A stretch of 64,000 nt of DNA from Streptomyces sp. G-G2 (GTDB lineage Bacteria; Actinomycetota; Actinomycetes; Streptomycetales; Streptomycetaceae). The notes beneath the pieces are model-generated. The model was not told where the DNA came from and searched no databases. It saw only the letters and a list, made by a program, of their open reading frames with translations. The first letter of the stretch is position 1. Each line of letters opens with the position of its first letter. This document shows, piece after piece, positions 1 through 7,707 of the stretch. The DNA lies in contig NZ_JASISO010000003.1 of the NCBI RefSeq assembly GCF_030063135.1, positions 124,001-188,000 on the forward strand. Direction: 5' to 3'. A program made the position numbers and the translations under genes.

Positions 1-1094
1 GGGGAGGCGGACGGCGAAGCGGAGGCGGTGGCCGCCCCGCCCGTGGACAGCGCGGCCAGCGGCGCGCCGGGCGCCGACGCGGTCGTCGCGGTCTCGCCCG
101 ACCCCGGCACGAGGCCCAGGTACAGCACCCCGCCACCGGCGACGCAGGCGACGACCACGCCACCCGCGATGACCCTGCGGCGCGTGCGGCGCCGCTTGCG
201 GGAAGCACTCCGGCCCGCGTCGCTCCGGCTCCGGCCCGCGTGGGTTCCGGGGGTCTTCGCGGCGCCGGGGACGGGGGCGTCGTACGAGAAGGCGACCGGG
301 GCCGCCGTCGCCCGGTGGACCCCGGACAGCACGGCCGCCGCGACCGGGACCAGGGCCAGCCCGGCCAGCAGGCCCTCAGCCGGGACCAGCCCGTTCCACA
401 GGCCCGCGCAGCGCAGGCACTCGCGCGCGTGCCGGGCTATTCGCTTGCGCCACAGCGCGGACGGCCTCCCGTCCCAGCCGCCCGCCACCGTCCGCAGCGC
501 GTCACAGGGCGGCTGGGCGTCCAGCGCCCGCTCCACCACCCGCGCCGACTCCAGCTGGGCTTTCATCCGCTGCACCCGTACCGCCGTGTTCTGCGGGGAC
601 AGCTCCAGCGCCGCCGCCACCTCCGCCCGGGTCAGCTCACCGGCGCACTCCAGCCACCACAGCGACAGCAGCGCCCGGTCGTCCGGCTCCAGCCACCGCG
701 TGGCCCGGGCCGTCTCGCGCCGCTGACCGGTCAGGTTCAGCTGTACGACGGTCAGGTCCACGAAATCGGCCCCGGGGTCGGCGAGTTCGCGCGCCGCGTC
801 CAGCCCGCTCGCGTCCGGGCCGGTGCTGCGGGCCTGCCAGTGCGCCCGTACCCGGTTCATCGCGATGGCCACCAGCCACGAGCGGAAACTCTCGTCCGAG
901 CGCAGCCCGTCCAGTCCGTCGAGGGCGCGCAGCATGGTGTCCTGGACCACGTCGTCGACGTCCACGGACCCGTTCAGGGCCCGCCCGACGATGTTGTAGA
1001 CGAGCGGCAGGTGCGCGCCGACGAGTTCGTCCTGGGCCCGCGCATCGCCCGCGCGGGCGGCTGCCACCAGTGCTGCGGTGTGCTGTGAGGTCAT
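1..1094 (-). CDS. ECF sigma factor fused to a ZAS-type anti-sigma motif and membrane helix (3' end cut by window)
   Basis: ATG at 1094; 364 codons are visible and the frame is still open at base 1, so the C-terminus lies outside. Residues about 8-85 form sigma region 2 (DVVQDTMLRAL, then FRSWLVAIAMNR). Region 4 spans about 140-185 (LTRAEVAAALELSPQNTAVR). Unlike a plain ECF factor of about 200 residues, the chain continues with RHARECLRC at 221-229. This is the HxxxCxxC zinc signature of ZAS anti-sigma factors. A hydrophobic stretch follows (about 233-257), then a basic patch KRRRTRRR (300-307), a clear membrane helix (308-329) and an Ala/Ser/Thr-rich tail that should be extracytoplasmic. Known relatives are the ECF52/ECF53-type natural sigma/anti-sigma fusions of Streptomyces. 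I infer a membrane-tethered sigma factor that senses envelope state. No separate anti-sigma gene is visible on the upstream side. Confidence 0.85.
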   Translation of the reverse strand, partial: MTSQHTAALVAAARAGDARAQDELVGAHLPLVYNIVGRALNGSVDVDDVVQDTMLRALDGLDGLRSDESFRSWLVAIAMNRVRAHWQARSTGPDASGLDAARELADPGADFVDLTVVQLNLTGQRRETARATRWLEPDDRALLSLWWLECAGELTRAEVAAALELSPQNTAVRVQRMKAQLESARVVERALDAQPPCDALRTVAGGWDGRPSALWRKRIARHARECLRCAGLWNGLVPAEGLLAGLALVPVAAAVLSGVHRATAAPVAFSYDAPVPGAAKTPGTHAGRSRSDAGRSASRKRRRTRRRVIAGGVVVACVAGGGVLYLGLVPGSGETATTASAPGAPLAALSTGGAATASASPSAS

Positions 1095-1131
1095 GTGAAG
1101 TTTCCCTGTCCGTACCGGCGGCCGATGATGC

Positions 1132-1143
1132 CCCATGCATGGG
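1132..1143. promoter_or_regulatory. 12-bp perfect palindrome upstream of the ECF sigma gene
   Basis: CCCATGCATGGG lies 38 bp upstream of the sigma-factor start codon. It is a perfect palindrome in the probable 5' untranslated region and could be an operator or leader hairpin. No known regulator is assigned. Confidence 0.35.
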
Positions 1144-1161
1144 AGACCGGCGAGCGGGGCT

Positions 1162-1194
1162 CCGATAACACTTATCGGCCGTAACACTTGTCGG
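1162..1194. promoter_or_regulatory. Two tandem inverted-repeat boxes upstream of the ECF sigma gene
   Basis: CCGATAACACTTATCGG (1162-1178) has perfect 7-bp arms around CAC. It is followed directly by a degenerate second copy, CCGTAACACTTGTCGG (1179-1194). The pair sits about 70-100 bp upstream of the ECF start, where its promoter should be. Tandem copies spaced about 17 bp suggest cooperative operator binding; the protein is unknown. Confidence 0.5.
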
Positions 1195-1216
1195 CGGTCG
1201 GATACTCGCACAAGTG
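1185..1216. promoter_or_regulatory. CACTTGT/ACAAGTG inverted repeat
   Basis: CACTTGT (1185-1191) and ACAAGTG (1210-1216) are exact reverse complements separated by 18 bp. They overlap the second box of the adjacent operator-like repeat. The stretch 1095-1416 otherwise shows no gene; it contains these motifs and G-rich sequence downstream of the serpin gene. Confidence 0.35.
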
Positions 1217-1416
1217 CGCGGGGGGCGCGGGGGGCGCAGGGGGGCGCCGGGAGCCGGCGGCGTGGCGGCCGTGTCCCTCTCCGTGGCCGGGCGCGGGGGC
1301 ACCGGCCGGGTACCGGCTTTCAGGGAGGGGGCGGCCCTGGGGGCGGGGTGGCGCGCGGTGGATGGAGGGGCGAGCGGATGGCAGGCAGGCGCGCGGCCGA
1401 CGGGGTGGCGCGTCGC

Positions 1417-2598
1417 TCACCCGGCGGCGAGCGGCTCGTTCACCCAGCCCGCCGCGAGGACGAGCCGCGAGGAGCGGTGTACGGCCAGGAAGCCGAACGG
1501 CCGCTGGAAGGAGACCTCGGCGTAGCGCACGCGGTACGAGGCCGGCGGCGGCGCGCTTCCGGCCGCCATGGCCACGGCCGTGACGGCGGCCGCCTCGAAG
1601 CCCTTCGCGTGGAACCGGGCCAGCGCGGACTGCCGCGCCGAGCCGACGGCCAGTGGGACCGCGCTGATCCCCGGGAAGTGGCCGGAGGAGTCGTCGGACG
1701 CGGTCTCCAGCCCGAACAGCCGCGCCTCTTCGAGGAGATCGTGCTCGGCGCGGACGTCGAAGGCCACCGTACGGACGGCGAGGACGGACGTCGGCGCCGC
1801 CGACTCCACCGTGCGGACGGTGAGGCCAGGACCGGGCTGCCCCTCGGGCAGCGCGCCGATGCCCACGGAGGCGAGGTCCCCGGTGACGGCGCCGATGCCC
1901 GCGCCCAGCACCTCGCCGGGCGTGGCGTCCGGACCGCCGAGCAGCAGGTGCACGTCGACGGATTCCTTGCCCGCCACCTCCAGCAGGGTGAGCGGACCGG
2001 AGGGGGCCGAAGCCACCCGGGCCTGGTCCACGAGGGTGGTGTGCCGGGACAGCGCGGCCACCGTCCGACCGGACCAGGGGCCTTGCCGCAGGCGGACCGG
2101 ATACGCGGCGAAGGGCTGCTGCCAGTCCACCCGCAGCCCCAGCGCCGAGGCCAGGACCATGAGCGCCTCGGGCGTCACCGTCACCGGCATGTGTTCGATC
2201 AGCCCGCGCGTGTGCCGCGCCGCCCACCCGTCGAGCACATGCCGGTCCGTGTCCGGGTCTCCGGTCAGCGTGCCCCGGGCGGCTTCCGGCAGCCGGGAGA
2301 CCCAGGGCTCCTCCAGGGGCAGCCCGGCCCGGGTCCACAGGCCGGTCGCCGCCTCCAGACCCTGGATCGGGCCGATCCAGGCCAGCAGTTCGCGCCCGGC
2401 CTCGGCCGCGTGGTCGGCGGGTATGCCGAGGGCCAGGGCGAGTTCCGCCCGGGCGGGCCCGTCGGCGCCGTCCGCGAGCAGGGCCAGCAGCGGCCAGACC
2501 CCGGCCGCGGTGAACACCGTGCCCTCCGGGCCGGGGCGCACGGCCCCGGCCCAGAGCCCGGTGAGCCGGTTGACCGCGCGTACCGTCGAATTCCTCAT
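1417..2598 (-). CDS. Serpin family protein
   Basis: A 393-residue protein of typical serpin length. The C-terminal third carries the diagnostic features: an Ala/Thr/Val-rich hinge before the reactive loop (KGFEAAAVTAVAM, about 331-343), a short proline-rich reactive loop, and the breach/C-terminal strand (FQRPFGFLAVHR, then WVNEP at the end). Serpins trap serine or cysteine proteases as suicide substrates. No signal peptide is visible, so it probably acts in the cytoplasm. It begins 34 bp after the chitinase stop on the same strand and may be co-transcribed with it. No strong Shine-Dalgarno precedes the ATG at 2598. The target protease cannot be deduced. Confidence 0.82.
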   Translation of the reverse strand: MRNSTVRAVNRLTGLWAGAVRPGPEGTVFTAAGVWPLLALLADGADGPARAELALALGIPADHAAEAGRELLAWIGPIQGLEAATGLWTRAGLPLEEPWVSRLPEAARGTLTGDPDTDRHVLDGWAARHTRGLIEHMPVTVTPEALMVLASALGLRVDWQQPFAAYPVRLRQGPWSGRTVAALSRHTTLVDQARVASAPSGPLTLLEVAGKESVDVHLLLGGPDATPGEVLGAGIGAVTGDLASVGIGALPEGQPGPGLTVRTVESAAPTSVLAVRTVAFDVRAEHDLLEEARLFGLETASDDSSGHFPGISAVPLAVGSARQSALARFHAKGFEAAAVTAVAMAAGSAPPPASYRVRYAEVSFQRPFGFLAVHRSSRLVLAAGWVNEPLAAG

Positions 2599-2632
2599 GC
2601 GGCGAGGGTACGGGCCGGTCTTCTCCGGTGGC

Positions 2633-3967
2633 TCAGCGGCCGCGCAGGCCCCGGTCCACCGCCGTGATCAGTTCACCGTCGGCGGTGTCCCCGTCCAGGG
2701 ACCAGAACATCGCGCCGCCCAGGCCGCGTTCACGGATGTACGCCGACTTCGTGCGCAGCACCTGCGGATCGTCGTACGTCCACAGGGTGGCGCCGTCGAA
2801 CAGCCAGGCGCTGCCCGCGCGGCGGTCCCGGTGGAGGGTGTACGCGCCCGAACCGGCCAGTGCCTTCAGCGCCTTGTAGTCCTCGTACCCGGCGGACCAG
2901 GTCGCGGGCGCCGGGCCCGTCGCTGGGCGGCCCATACCGTCCCCGCCGCCGCTGACCCCGGTCCAGCCCTGGCCGTAGAACGGCATGCCCATCACGAGCT
3001 TGCCCGCTGGGGCCCCGCGCCGCAGCCAGGCGTCCACGGTGCCGTCGACGCTGAAGTCACCCCGTGCGTACAGGGCGGACTGCTGGGCCGTGGTCTTCTC
3101 GCCGGACACGTGGAAGTCGTAACCCTGGAGCGTGACGAAGTCGAGGTCCCGCATGATCCTGGGGACGTCGAAGCCCGCGTCGATCTTGGCCGGGGCGGTC
3201 GGGACGAAGGCCGTCAGCTGGTACTTCTTCTTCTGGGTGCGGCCGTAGGCGTCGAGCTGGGTACGGAACTCCCGGACCAGCGCCGCGAAGTTGCGCTTGT
3301 CCTCCGGCCGGTGCGTGGTGTCGGTGTCCCCGGCCGAACCGGGCCACTCCCAGTCGAGGTCGATGCCGTCGAAGAGGCCGGCGGCGGCACCGGCGCCACC
3401 GCGCGTGCCGTCCTGGGGCAGGTTGCCCTTGATGTAGAGGTCGATGCAGGACCGGACGAGCGCCTCGCGCGAGGCGGGGGTGCGGGCGGCGTCCGAGAAA
3501 TACGTCGACCAGCTCCAACCGCCCAGCGATATCTGGGCCTTGAGTACCGGGTGCTTGGCCTTCAGCTCGCGCAGCTGGTTGAAGTTCCCGGCGAGCGGCT
3601 GGTCCCGGGTGTCGGCCGCGCCGTCGACCGAACCCGCGGCGTCGAGCGGCCGGGCGTAGTCGGCCCAGGCGTCCGCCTCGCCGGGAACGTTGCCGGTGAA
3701 GCACTTTCCGTCCGCGCCGATGTTGCCGAACGCGTAGTTGATGTGGGTGAGTTTGGCGGCGGTGCCGCTGGTCTCGAGGTTCTTGACCTGGAAGTCGCGC
3801 CCGTAGACGCCCCATTGGGTGAAATAGCCGACACGGTTGTACGTGCGCCCGTGGCCGAGATCGCCGTCGGCGTGGACGGTGGTCGCTCCGGCGGCGGGGG
3901 CGAAGGCCGCCAGGAGGGAGAAGGAGCAGGCGGCGACGGCCATCCTGCCGAGCATGCTGCGGCGCAT
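2633..3967 (-). CDS. Secreted glycoside hydrolase family 18 chitinase
   Basis: A 444-residue enzyme starting at ATG 3967, preceded by AAAGGAAG at good spacing; the open frame extends further upstream but lacks such a site. MRRSMLGRMAVAACSFSLLA through APAAGATT is a Sec signal peptide. The catalytic motif FDGIDLDWEW at about 199-208 fits DxxDxDxE, with the acid Glu near 207. Further GH18 marks are ISLGGWSWS, LQGYDFH, GMPFYGQGW and a C-terminal FWSLDGD. There is no chitin-binding module, so it is a single-domain endo-type enzyme that cleaves chitin outside the cell. A DasR-type operator lies 121 bp upstream, which matches N-acetylglucosamine-controlled chitinase genes of Streptomyces. Confidence 0.93.
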   Translation of the reverse strand: MRRSMLGRMAVAACSFSLLAAFAPAAGATTVHADGDLGHGRTYNRVGYFTQWGVYGRDFQVKNLETSGTAAKLTHINYAFGNIGADGKCFTGNVPGEADAWADYARPLDAAGSVDGAADTRDQPLAGNFNQLRELKAKHPVLKAQISLGGWSWSTYFSDAARTPASREALVRSCIDLYIKGNLPQDGTRGGAGAAAGLFDGIDLDWEWPGSAGDTDTTHRPEDKRNFAALVREFRTQLDAYGRTQKKKYQLTAFVPTAPAKIDAGFDVPRIMRDLDFVTLQGYDFHVSGEKTTAQQSALYARGDFSVDGTVDAWLRRGAPAGKLVMGMPFYGQGWTGVSGGGDGMGRPATGPAPATWSAGYEDYKALKALAGSGAYTLHRDRRAGSAWLFDGATLWTYDDPQVLRTKSAYIRERGLGGAMFWSLDGDTADGELITAVDRGLRGR

Positions 3968-4087
3968 GGGCTTCCTTTGCGGACGCGGGGAGTGGTGCTC
4001 CTGAGCCGTGCTGTGCGCGAGCCGTACGCGTGCGGCGCGTGTGGTGCGTGTGGCGCCGGGCGTCGTGCTGGCGTGCATGCGGAAACT

Positions 4088-4103
4088 ATTGGTCTGGACC
4101 AGA
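4088..4103. promoter_or_regulatory. dre site (DasR-binding element) upstream of the chitinase
   Basis: ATTGGTCTGGACCAGA contains the palindromic core TGGTCTGGACCA and matches the DasR-responsive element of Streptomyces (TGGTCTAGACCA-type) with one change at the centre. It sits about 121 bp upstream of the chitinase start. DasR is a GntR/HutC regulator released by glucosamine-6-phosphate derivatives, so repression lifted by chitin breakdown is expected. Confidence 0.8.
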
Positions 4104-4148
4104 GTGGGTCAAGAGGGCGTGCGTGAGGGGAGAGGATCAGTTGCTCGA

Positions 4149-4193
4149 GATCAGGGACCGGATCAGGGACCGGATCAGGGATCAGATCAGGAG
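4149..4193. repeat. 12-bp tandem repeat at the 3' end of the small secreted protein gene
   Basis: GATCAGGGACCG occurs twice exactly (4149-4160, 4161-4172), then degenerates to GATCAGGGATCA (4173-4184) and GATCAGGAG. The array runs into the stop codon of the neighbouring gene at 4187, so slippage here could alter its last residues. Confidence 0.8.
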
Positions 4194-4699
4194 AGGTTCC
4201 ACTGGCCGATGTCGTCGGCCGACCCGCTGTTCCACGCGAACTGCACCGCCGACAGCCGCGCGTCCTGAGGCAGTTCGAAGGTGACGGATCCTTCGGCGGA
4301 AGCCCCGGGCGGGAGTGGCAGCGGGTCCGGGAAGGGATCCCCGGCCGTCGTCGGTACGGCGACGCCCCGGTAGCGCGTCCCGTCGAGGCCGAGGAGGTAC
4401 GAGCCGCCGCGCGGGGCGTCGGTGTAGGTGGCCGTCCCGGTGTTCCGCAGGCGGAAGCCGACCGCCACGAGCCGGTCGGCCGGATCCGCGGCGGAGCCCG
4501 CGCCGAGGGGGGCCGCGGGGTCGGTGAGGTCGGTCAGCGTGACGTCGAGCAGCTCACCGGGCAGGTTGCCGCGCAGCGAGATGGTCTCCCCGGTCGCTCC
4601 CGAGCCGGACGGCCCCGGGACCGCGGCCCCGGGACCCGCCCCGAACAGGGCCGGGACCAGCAGCACGAGCGCGGCCAGCGGAGCCCGGAAACGGCGCAT
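4187..4699 (-). CDS. Small secreted protein, DUF4352-like Ig-type fold
   Basis: 170 residues from ATG 4699, with GGAGG five to six bases upstream; this start gives a clean signal peptide (MRRFRAPLAALVLLVPALFG, then AGPGAAVPG). The mature part is a beta-rich domain with RLVAVGFRLRNTGTATYTD, GTRYRGVAVP and a SVTFELP strand. This resembles DUF4352/telokin-like extracellular domains in which a ligand- or protein-binding Ig fold follows a signal peptide. The resemblance is by pattern only and no function is assigned. The 3' end runs into a 12-bp tandem repeat. Confidence 0.75.
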   Translation of the reverse strand: MRRFRAPLAALVLLVPALFGAGPGAAVPGPSGSGATGETISLRGNLPGELLDVTLTDLTDPAAPLGAGSAADPADRLVAVGFRLRNTGTATYTDAPRGGSYLLGLDGTRYRGVAVPTTAGDPFPDPLPLPPGASAEGSVTFELPQDARLSAVQFAWNSGSADDIGQWNLS

Positions 4700-4789
4700 G
4701 GGGCCACCTCCTGGGGCGCGGGGCACCTCCACGATCCCCTCGGCCCCGGACCCCGCCACCCGCACGGGCCGTGGGCTTGCTCCTGGCTA

Positions 4790-5200
4790 GCCGGCCGCCT
4801 ACCCGCCCGACCGCCGGTCCGACCGGGCGACGGTCTGATCGGGCGACGCTCCGACCTACCGACCTACCGACCTACCGACCGACGGACCGACCGACGACCC
4901 ACGGCCCGACCTGCCGACCGACGGCCCACGGCCCGATCGGGGACCCACGGCCCGATCGGGGCTGACCGGCCGACGGCCTGACCTGGCGACGGCCTCATCC
5001 GGCCGACGGCCTGATCTGGGACGGACCGGCCGATCGACGGACCGGTCGGGTCAGCCGACGACGACGGACCGACAGCCCCGCTGGCCGACGGCCCGACCGC
5101 CGACCGACGGCCTGATCGGGCGACCGACCGACGGACCGTCCGACCAGCTGGTCGGCGGCGGTCCGACCGCCCGCCCGGCGACCAAGCGGGGGCCTACGGC
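4790..5200. repeat. Degenerate short-period (GACC/CGGCC-rich) repeat tract
   Basis: About 400 bp built almost entirely from variants of CCGACC, GACGGCC, CTACCGAC and CCGATCGGG. Examples are four successive CGACCTAC units near 4854-4880 and GACCCACGGCCCGATCGGGG twice around 4930-4965. It gives open frames in several registers because stop codons are rare in this composition, but none looks like a protein. Together with the flanks (4700-5400) it is a gene-free stretch. Confidence 0.75.
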
Positions 5201-5403
5201 GCGGCAGGAAAGGCCGGACCCGATGGACCCCCTCCGCCCCCGAAGTCGCCACCGCTGGTGCCCGCATGGACTCCCGCCCCTTCCCGCGCCCCTGGGCGCG
5301 CGCTCCGCTCCGCGGACCCACTCACCGTGGCGGTCACGTCGGTCACGTCGGTCACCGCGGCCATCCGGGCCAGTGCCCTCGCACGGCGGCGGGAACTCCC
5401 TGA

Positions 5404-6063
5404 CCGGCACCCCGGTCTGGCTCGTGTCACCCTCGTCAGGGCCGGGGTCGCCGCGGGCGCCGGAGCCTGCCGCACATCGCCGGAGACGGCCTGCTCCGGG
5501 CACCGGCCGCGCGGCCCCGAAGCCATCCGGGCGCTCGCCAACCCGGCGGCCCGGTTCGTGGGGCTCTCCGCTGGGACCCCGCAGAACTGGGCCCCCGGCA
5601 GACGGCGACGTCTACGCGATCGACCGTCCTTGTCGGCTGCGGCGCCGCGCCGCACGCCCCGGGCGGGTCCGTCGGCGGCGGCACCCCGCTCGCCGACGCG
5701 CGGGCCTTCGGCCAGCGCCGTGCCGATCGGCGCTTGTTGGACCACGCCGCCCACGCCGAATTCCAGGACACGTCCGCGCTCGGTTTCCCGGACCGGCTCG
5801 AGGAATTCCTTGCCGCCCCGGACCCACCGGCACCGGAAGGGGTCCCGAGCGCATACGGGGGCGCATGCGGGGGTGCCCGCCAGGGTGGGCGGCCGGCTAC
5901 GGTCCGTCAACTCCCCGCCCACAAAGCCGACGTGGACCGGTTCGGCCACGACGGCATGACCCTGCTCGACATCGCCGTCGCCCAGGACGCCGACGGGGCG
6001 CGCGAGCTGACGGCCTGGCCGCTGACCCGAGCCGCACACCCCGTCGCTGATCTCATCGGGTGA
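5404..6063 (+). pseudogene. Decayed ankyrin-repeat protein gene
   Basis: The plus-strand frame ending at the TGA of 6063 keeps recognisable ankyrin-like text. There is GGGTPLADARAFGQ near 5670-5715, then a helix pair FPDRLEEFLAA, and near the end FGHDGMTLLDIAVAQDADG, which resembles the D-x-G-x-TPLxxA repeat core. Between these blocks the sequence is low-complexity, and an in-frame stop at 5401-5403 blocks extension upstream. No start codon with a ribosome-binding site was found. I infer a remnant of an ankyrin-repeat gene eroded by frameshifts and substitutions. The exact 5' limit is unknown and the assignment rests on motif memory. Confidence 0.45.
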
Positions 6064-6121
6064 CCACATGCTGGAAGTCGTTGGATCATCGGCGCGCGCC
6101 GTGCGAAACTGGTGCCGCCGA

Positions 6122-6194
6122 AGGGGCGTAGCTCAGTTGGTAGAGCGTTGGTCTCCAAAACCAAATGTCGTAGGTTCGAGTCCTGCCGCCCCTG
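6122..6194 (+). tRNA. tRNA-Trp (anticodon CCA)
   Basis: A full cloverleaf can be drawn. The acceptor arm AGGGGCG (6122-6128) pairs with CGCCCCT (6187-6193), followed by discriminator G. The D arm is GCTC...GAGC. The anticodon stem TTGGT/ACCAA encloses CTCCAAA, so positions 34-36 read CCA. The T arm carries GTTCGAGTC. The 3' CCA is not encoded. A strong hairpin follows directly. Confidence 0.97.
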
Positions 6195-6219
6195 CTTCGT
6201 GTGATCAGCAGGATCCGTC

Positions 6220-6257
6220 GAATGCCCAGGTGGGAGCCTTCTCCCCCCTGGGCATTC
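6220..6257 (+). terminator. Rho-independent-type hairpin after tRNA-Trp
   Basis: GAATGCCCAGG (6220-6230) pairs perfectly with CCTGGGCATTC (6247-6257). The stem continues inward with TGGGAG against CTCCCC, leaving a 4-base loop. This is a stem of about 17 bp without a U-tract, as is common in Streptomyces. Confidence 0.85.
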
Positions 6258-6504
6258 GCATGTCCGCCGTCGGTCGCTGTGCCCGAAGGGCCCGACGGAC
6301 GGAGTCCGAGTAGCGCCGCAGCCAGCGAGCGCGATGGGGACGAGGACCACGCTAGACGCGACCTCTGACATTGATACTCGTAGCGGGTTCCGGTGGTCGT
6401 GGCTCTGCCACTGACTGACAACGGGCCGCGAGCCCGCGCCGTCCCCGTTTCTCCGCATCCACGCGCCGCCTCCTGCCCACGGCCCGTGAACGGGCATTCC
6501 GGAG

Positions 6505-6686
6505 GAGAACGGACGGTCTGGCAGACTGGGCCAGGTCACCCCAGGCGGCGCGAACCAGGAAACCGGTGCGAATCCGGTGCGGTCCCGCCACTGTGACCGG
6601 AGCCTTCGCGGGCCCCGGGAGTCAGACACTGAAGCGCCGCCTCTTCATTCGCAGTTCGACCAGGGGACGAGGATCCCCCGGAGAGG
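6505..6686 (+). promoter_or_regulatory. Cobalamin riboswitch with SD-proximal hairpin
   Basis: The conserved B12-box core is evident: AGGAAACCGGTGCGAATCC near 6557-6575, GGTGCGGTCCCGCCACTGTG near 6575-6594, and a downstream AGTCAGACAC element near 6620-6630. A small hairpin (CAGGGG...CCCCCG, 6661-6680) abuts the ribosome-binding site GGAGAGG (6680-6686). This suggests translational control when adenosylcobalamin binds. It leads into a binding-protein/permease/ATPase operon, consistent with repression of cobalamin uptake. The rest of the gene-free stretch 6195-6693 holds the tRNA terminator and no other recognised element. Confidence 0.9.
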
Positions 6687-6693
6687 CTTCGCC

Positions 6694-7707
6694 ATGCCGC
6701 GTTTCCGCGCCGCCCTGCGCGCGCTCACCCCCTTTGCCGCCCTCGGCCTCCTGATACCCCTCGCCGCGTGCGGGGGTGCCGACCCGGACCGGGACGGCAC
6801 CCCGGCGGCGGCCGCCCCGGCCGATGGCCGGGGCGCCGGGTTCCCGTACACCGTGACCAACTGCGGTGTGACCACGACGTACCAGGCCCCGCCCCGGCGC
6901 GCCGTCGCCATGAACCAGCACGCCACCGAGATCCTGCTCGCCCTCGGGCTCCAGGACCGGATGGCGGGCACCGCCTACCTCGACGACGCGATCCTCCCCG
7001 CGTACCGACCCGCCTACGACGAGGTCAAGGTGCTGGCGAAGGAGTACCCGTCGAAGGAACTGCTCCTCGGCGCCAACCCCGACTTCGTCTACGGCGGTTA
7101 CTCCAGCGCCTTCGACAAGGCACAGGGCCGCGACCGCGAGGGCCTGGGCAAGAGCGGCATCCCCACCCGGCTCAGTGTGGAGTACTGCACCCCCGGACCG
7201 GTCCGGTTCGACCAGCTCAAGACCGAGATCACCGAGGTGGCCCGTACCTTCGGCGTACCCGAGCGCGGGGCACGCCTCATCGAGGACGAGCAGCGCCGTA
7301 TCGACGCCGCCACCACCCGCGTCAAGGACAAGGCCCGTCCGGCCGTCTTCGTCTACGACTCCGGCGACGCCGCGGCCTTCACCTCCGGCGGCAACGGCAT
7401 CGGCAACGAGATCGTCTCCCTCGCCGGGGGAACGAACGTCTTCGCCGACCTCAAGGACACCTTCGGGGACGTGTCCTGGGAGAAGGTCATCGAGCGGCAG
7501 CCCGAAACCGTACTGATCTACGACTACGGCGGGACCAGCGTCGAAGCCAAGAAGCAGCGTCTGGTGAACGATCCGGCGCTGGCGCGGGTTCCCGCGATCA
7601 GGGACCGGCGGTTCGTGGTCCTGCCGCTGTCCTCGGCCGTCCTCGGGGTGCGCGTGGCCGACGCCGTCGATTCCCTGGCCCGCCAGTTGCACCCCGACGC
7701 CGCGTGA
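6694..7707 (+). CDS. Lipoprotein substrate-binding protein of a cobalamin-type ABC transporter
   Basis: 337 residues from ATG 6694, with GGAGAGG seven bases upstream. The signal peptide ends in lipobox LAAC (Cys26), so it is membrane-anchored outside. The fold is class III periplasmic binding (TroA/FecB/BtuF). Motifs are RRAVAMNQHATEILLALGL, NPDFVYGGYSSAF and VFVYDSGDAAAFTSGG, and it ends with the usual C-terminal helix. It is first in an operon with a FecCD-type permease and an ATPase, all overlapping. Because a cobalamin riboswitch precedes it, B12 or a corrinoid is the best substrate guess; sequence alone would also allow an iron-siderophore. Confidence 0.88.
   Translation: MPRFRAALRALTPFAALGLLIPLAACGGADPDRDGTPAAAAPADGRGAGFPYTVTNCGVTTTYQAPPRRAVAMNQHATEILLALGLQDRMAGTAYLDDAILPAYRPAYDEVKVLAKEYPSKELLLGANPDFVYGGYSSAFDKAQGRDREGLGKSGIPTRLSVEYCTPGPVRFDQLKTEITEVARTFGVPERGARLIEDEQRRIDAATTRVKDKARPAVFVYDSGDAAAFTSGGNGIGNEIVSLAGGTNVFADLKDTFGDVSWEKVIERQPETVLIYDYGGTSVEAKKQRLVNDPALARVPAIRDRRFVVLPLSSAVLGVRVADAVDSLARQLHPDAA

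Noticed and set aside
28..1088. Plus-strand open frames opposite the sigma factor
   Set aside because: The minus strand gives clear sigma regions 2 and 4; the plus frames are low-complexity Arg/Ala/Pro text.
4790..5200. CRISPR array
   Set aside because: Units are short, variable and contiguous, with no repeat-spacer alternation, and no cas genes are present.
5223..6050. Long plus-strand open frames across the decayed ankyrin region as an intact gene
   Set aside because: No single frame carries the ankyrin-like fragments from start to end, and the alternative frames are Arg/Pro/Ala-rich without motifs.
6122..6194. tRNA-Trp as an attachment site of an integrated element
   Set aside because: No second copy of the tRNA 3' end and no integrase gene occur in the window.
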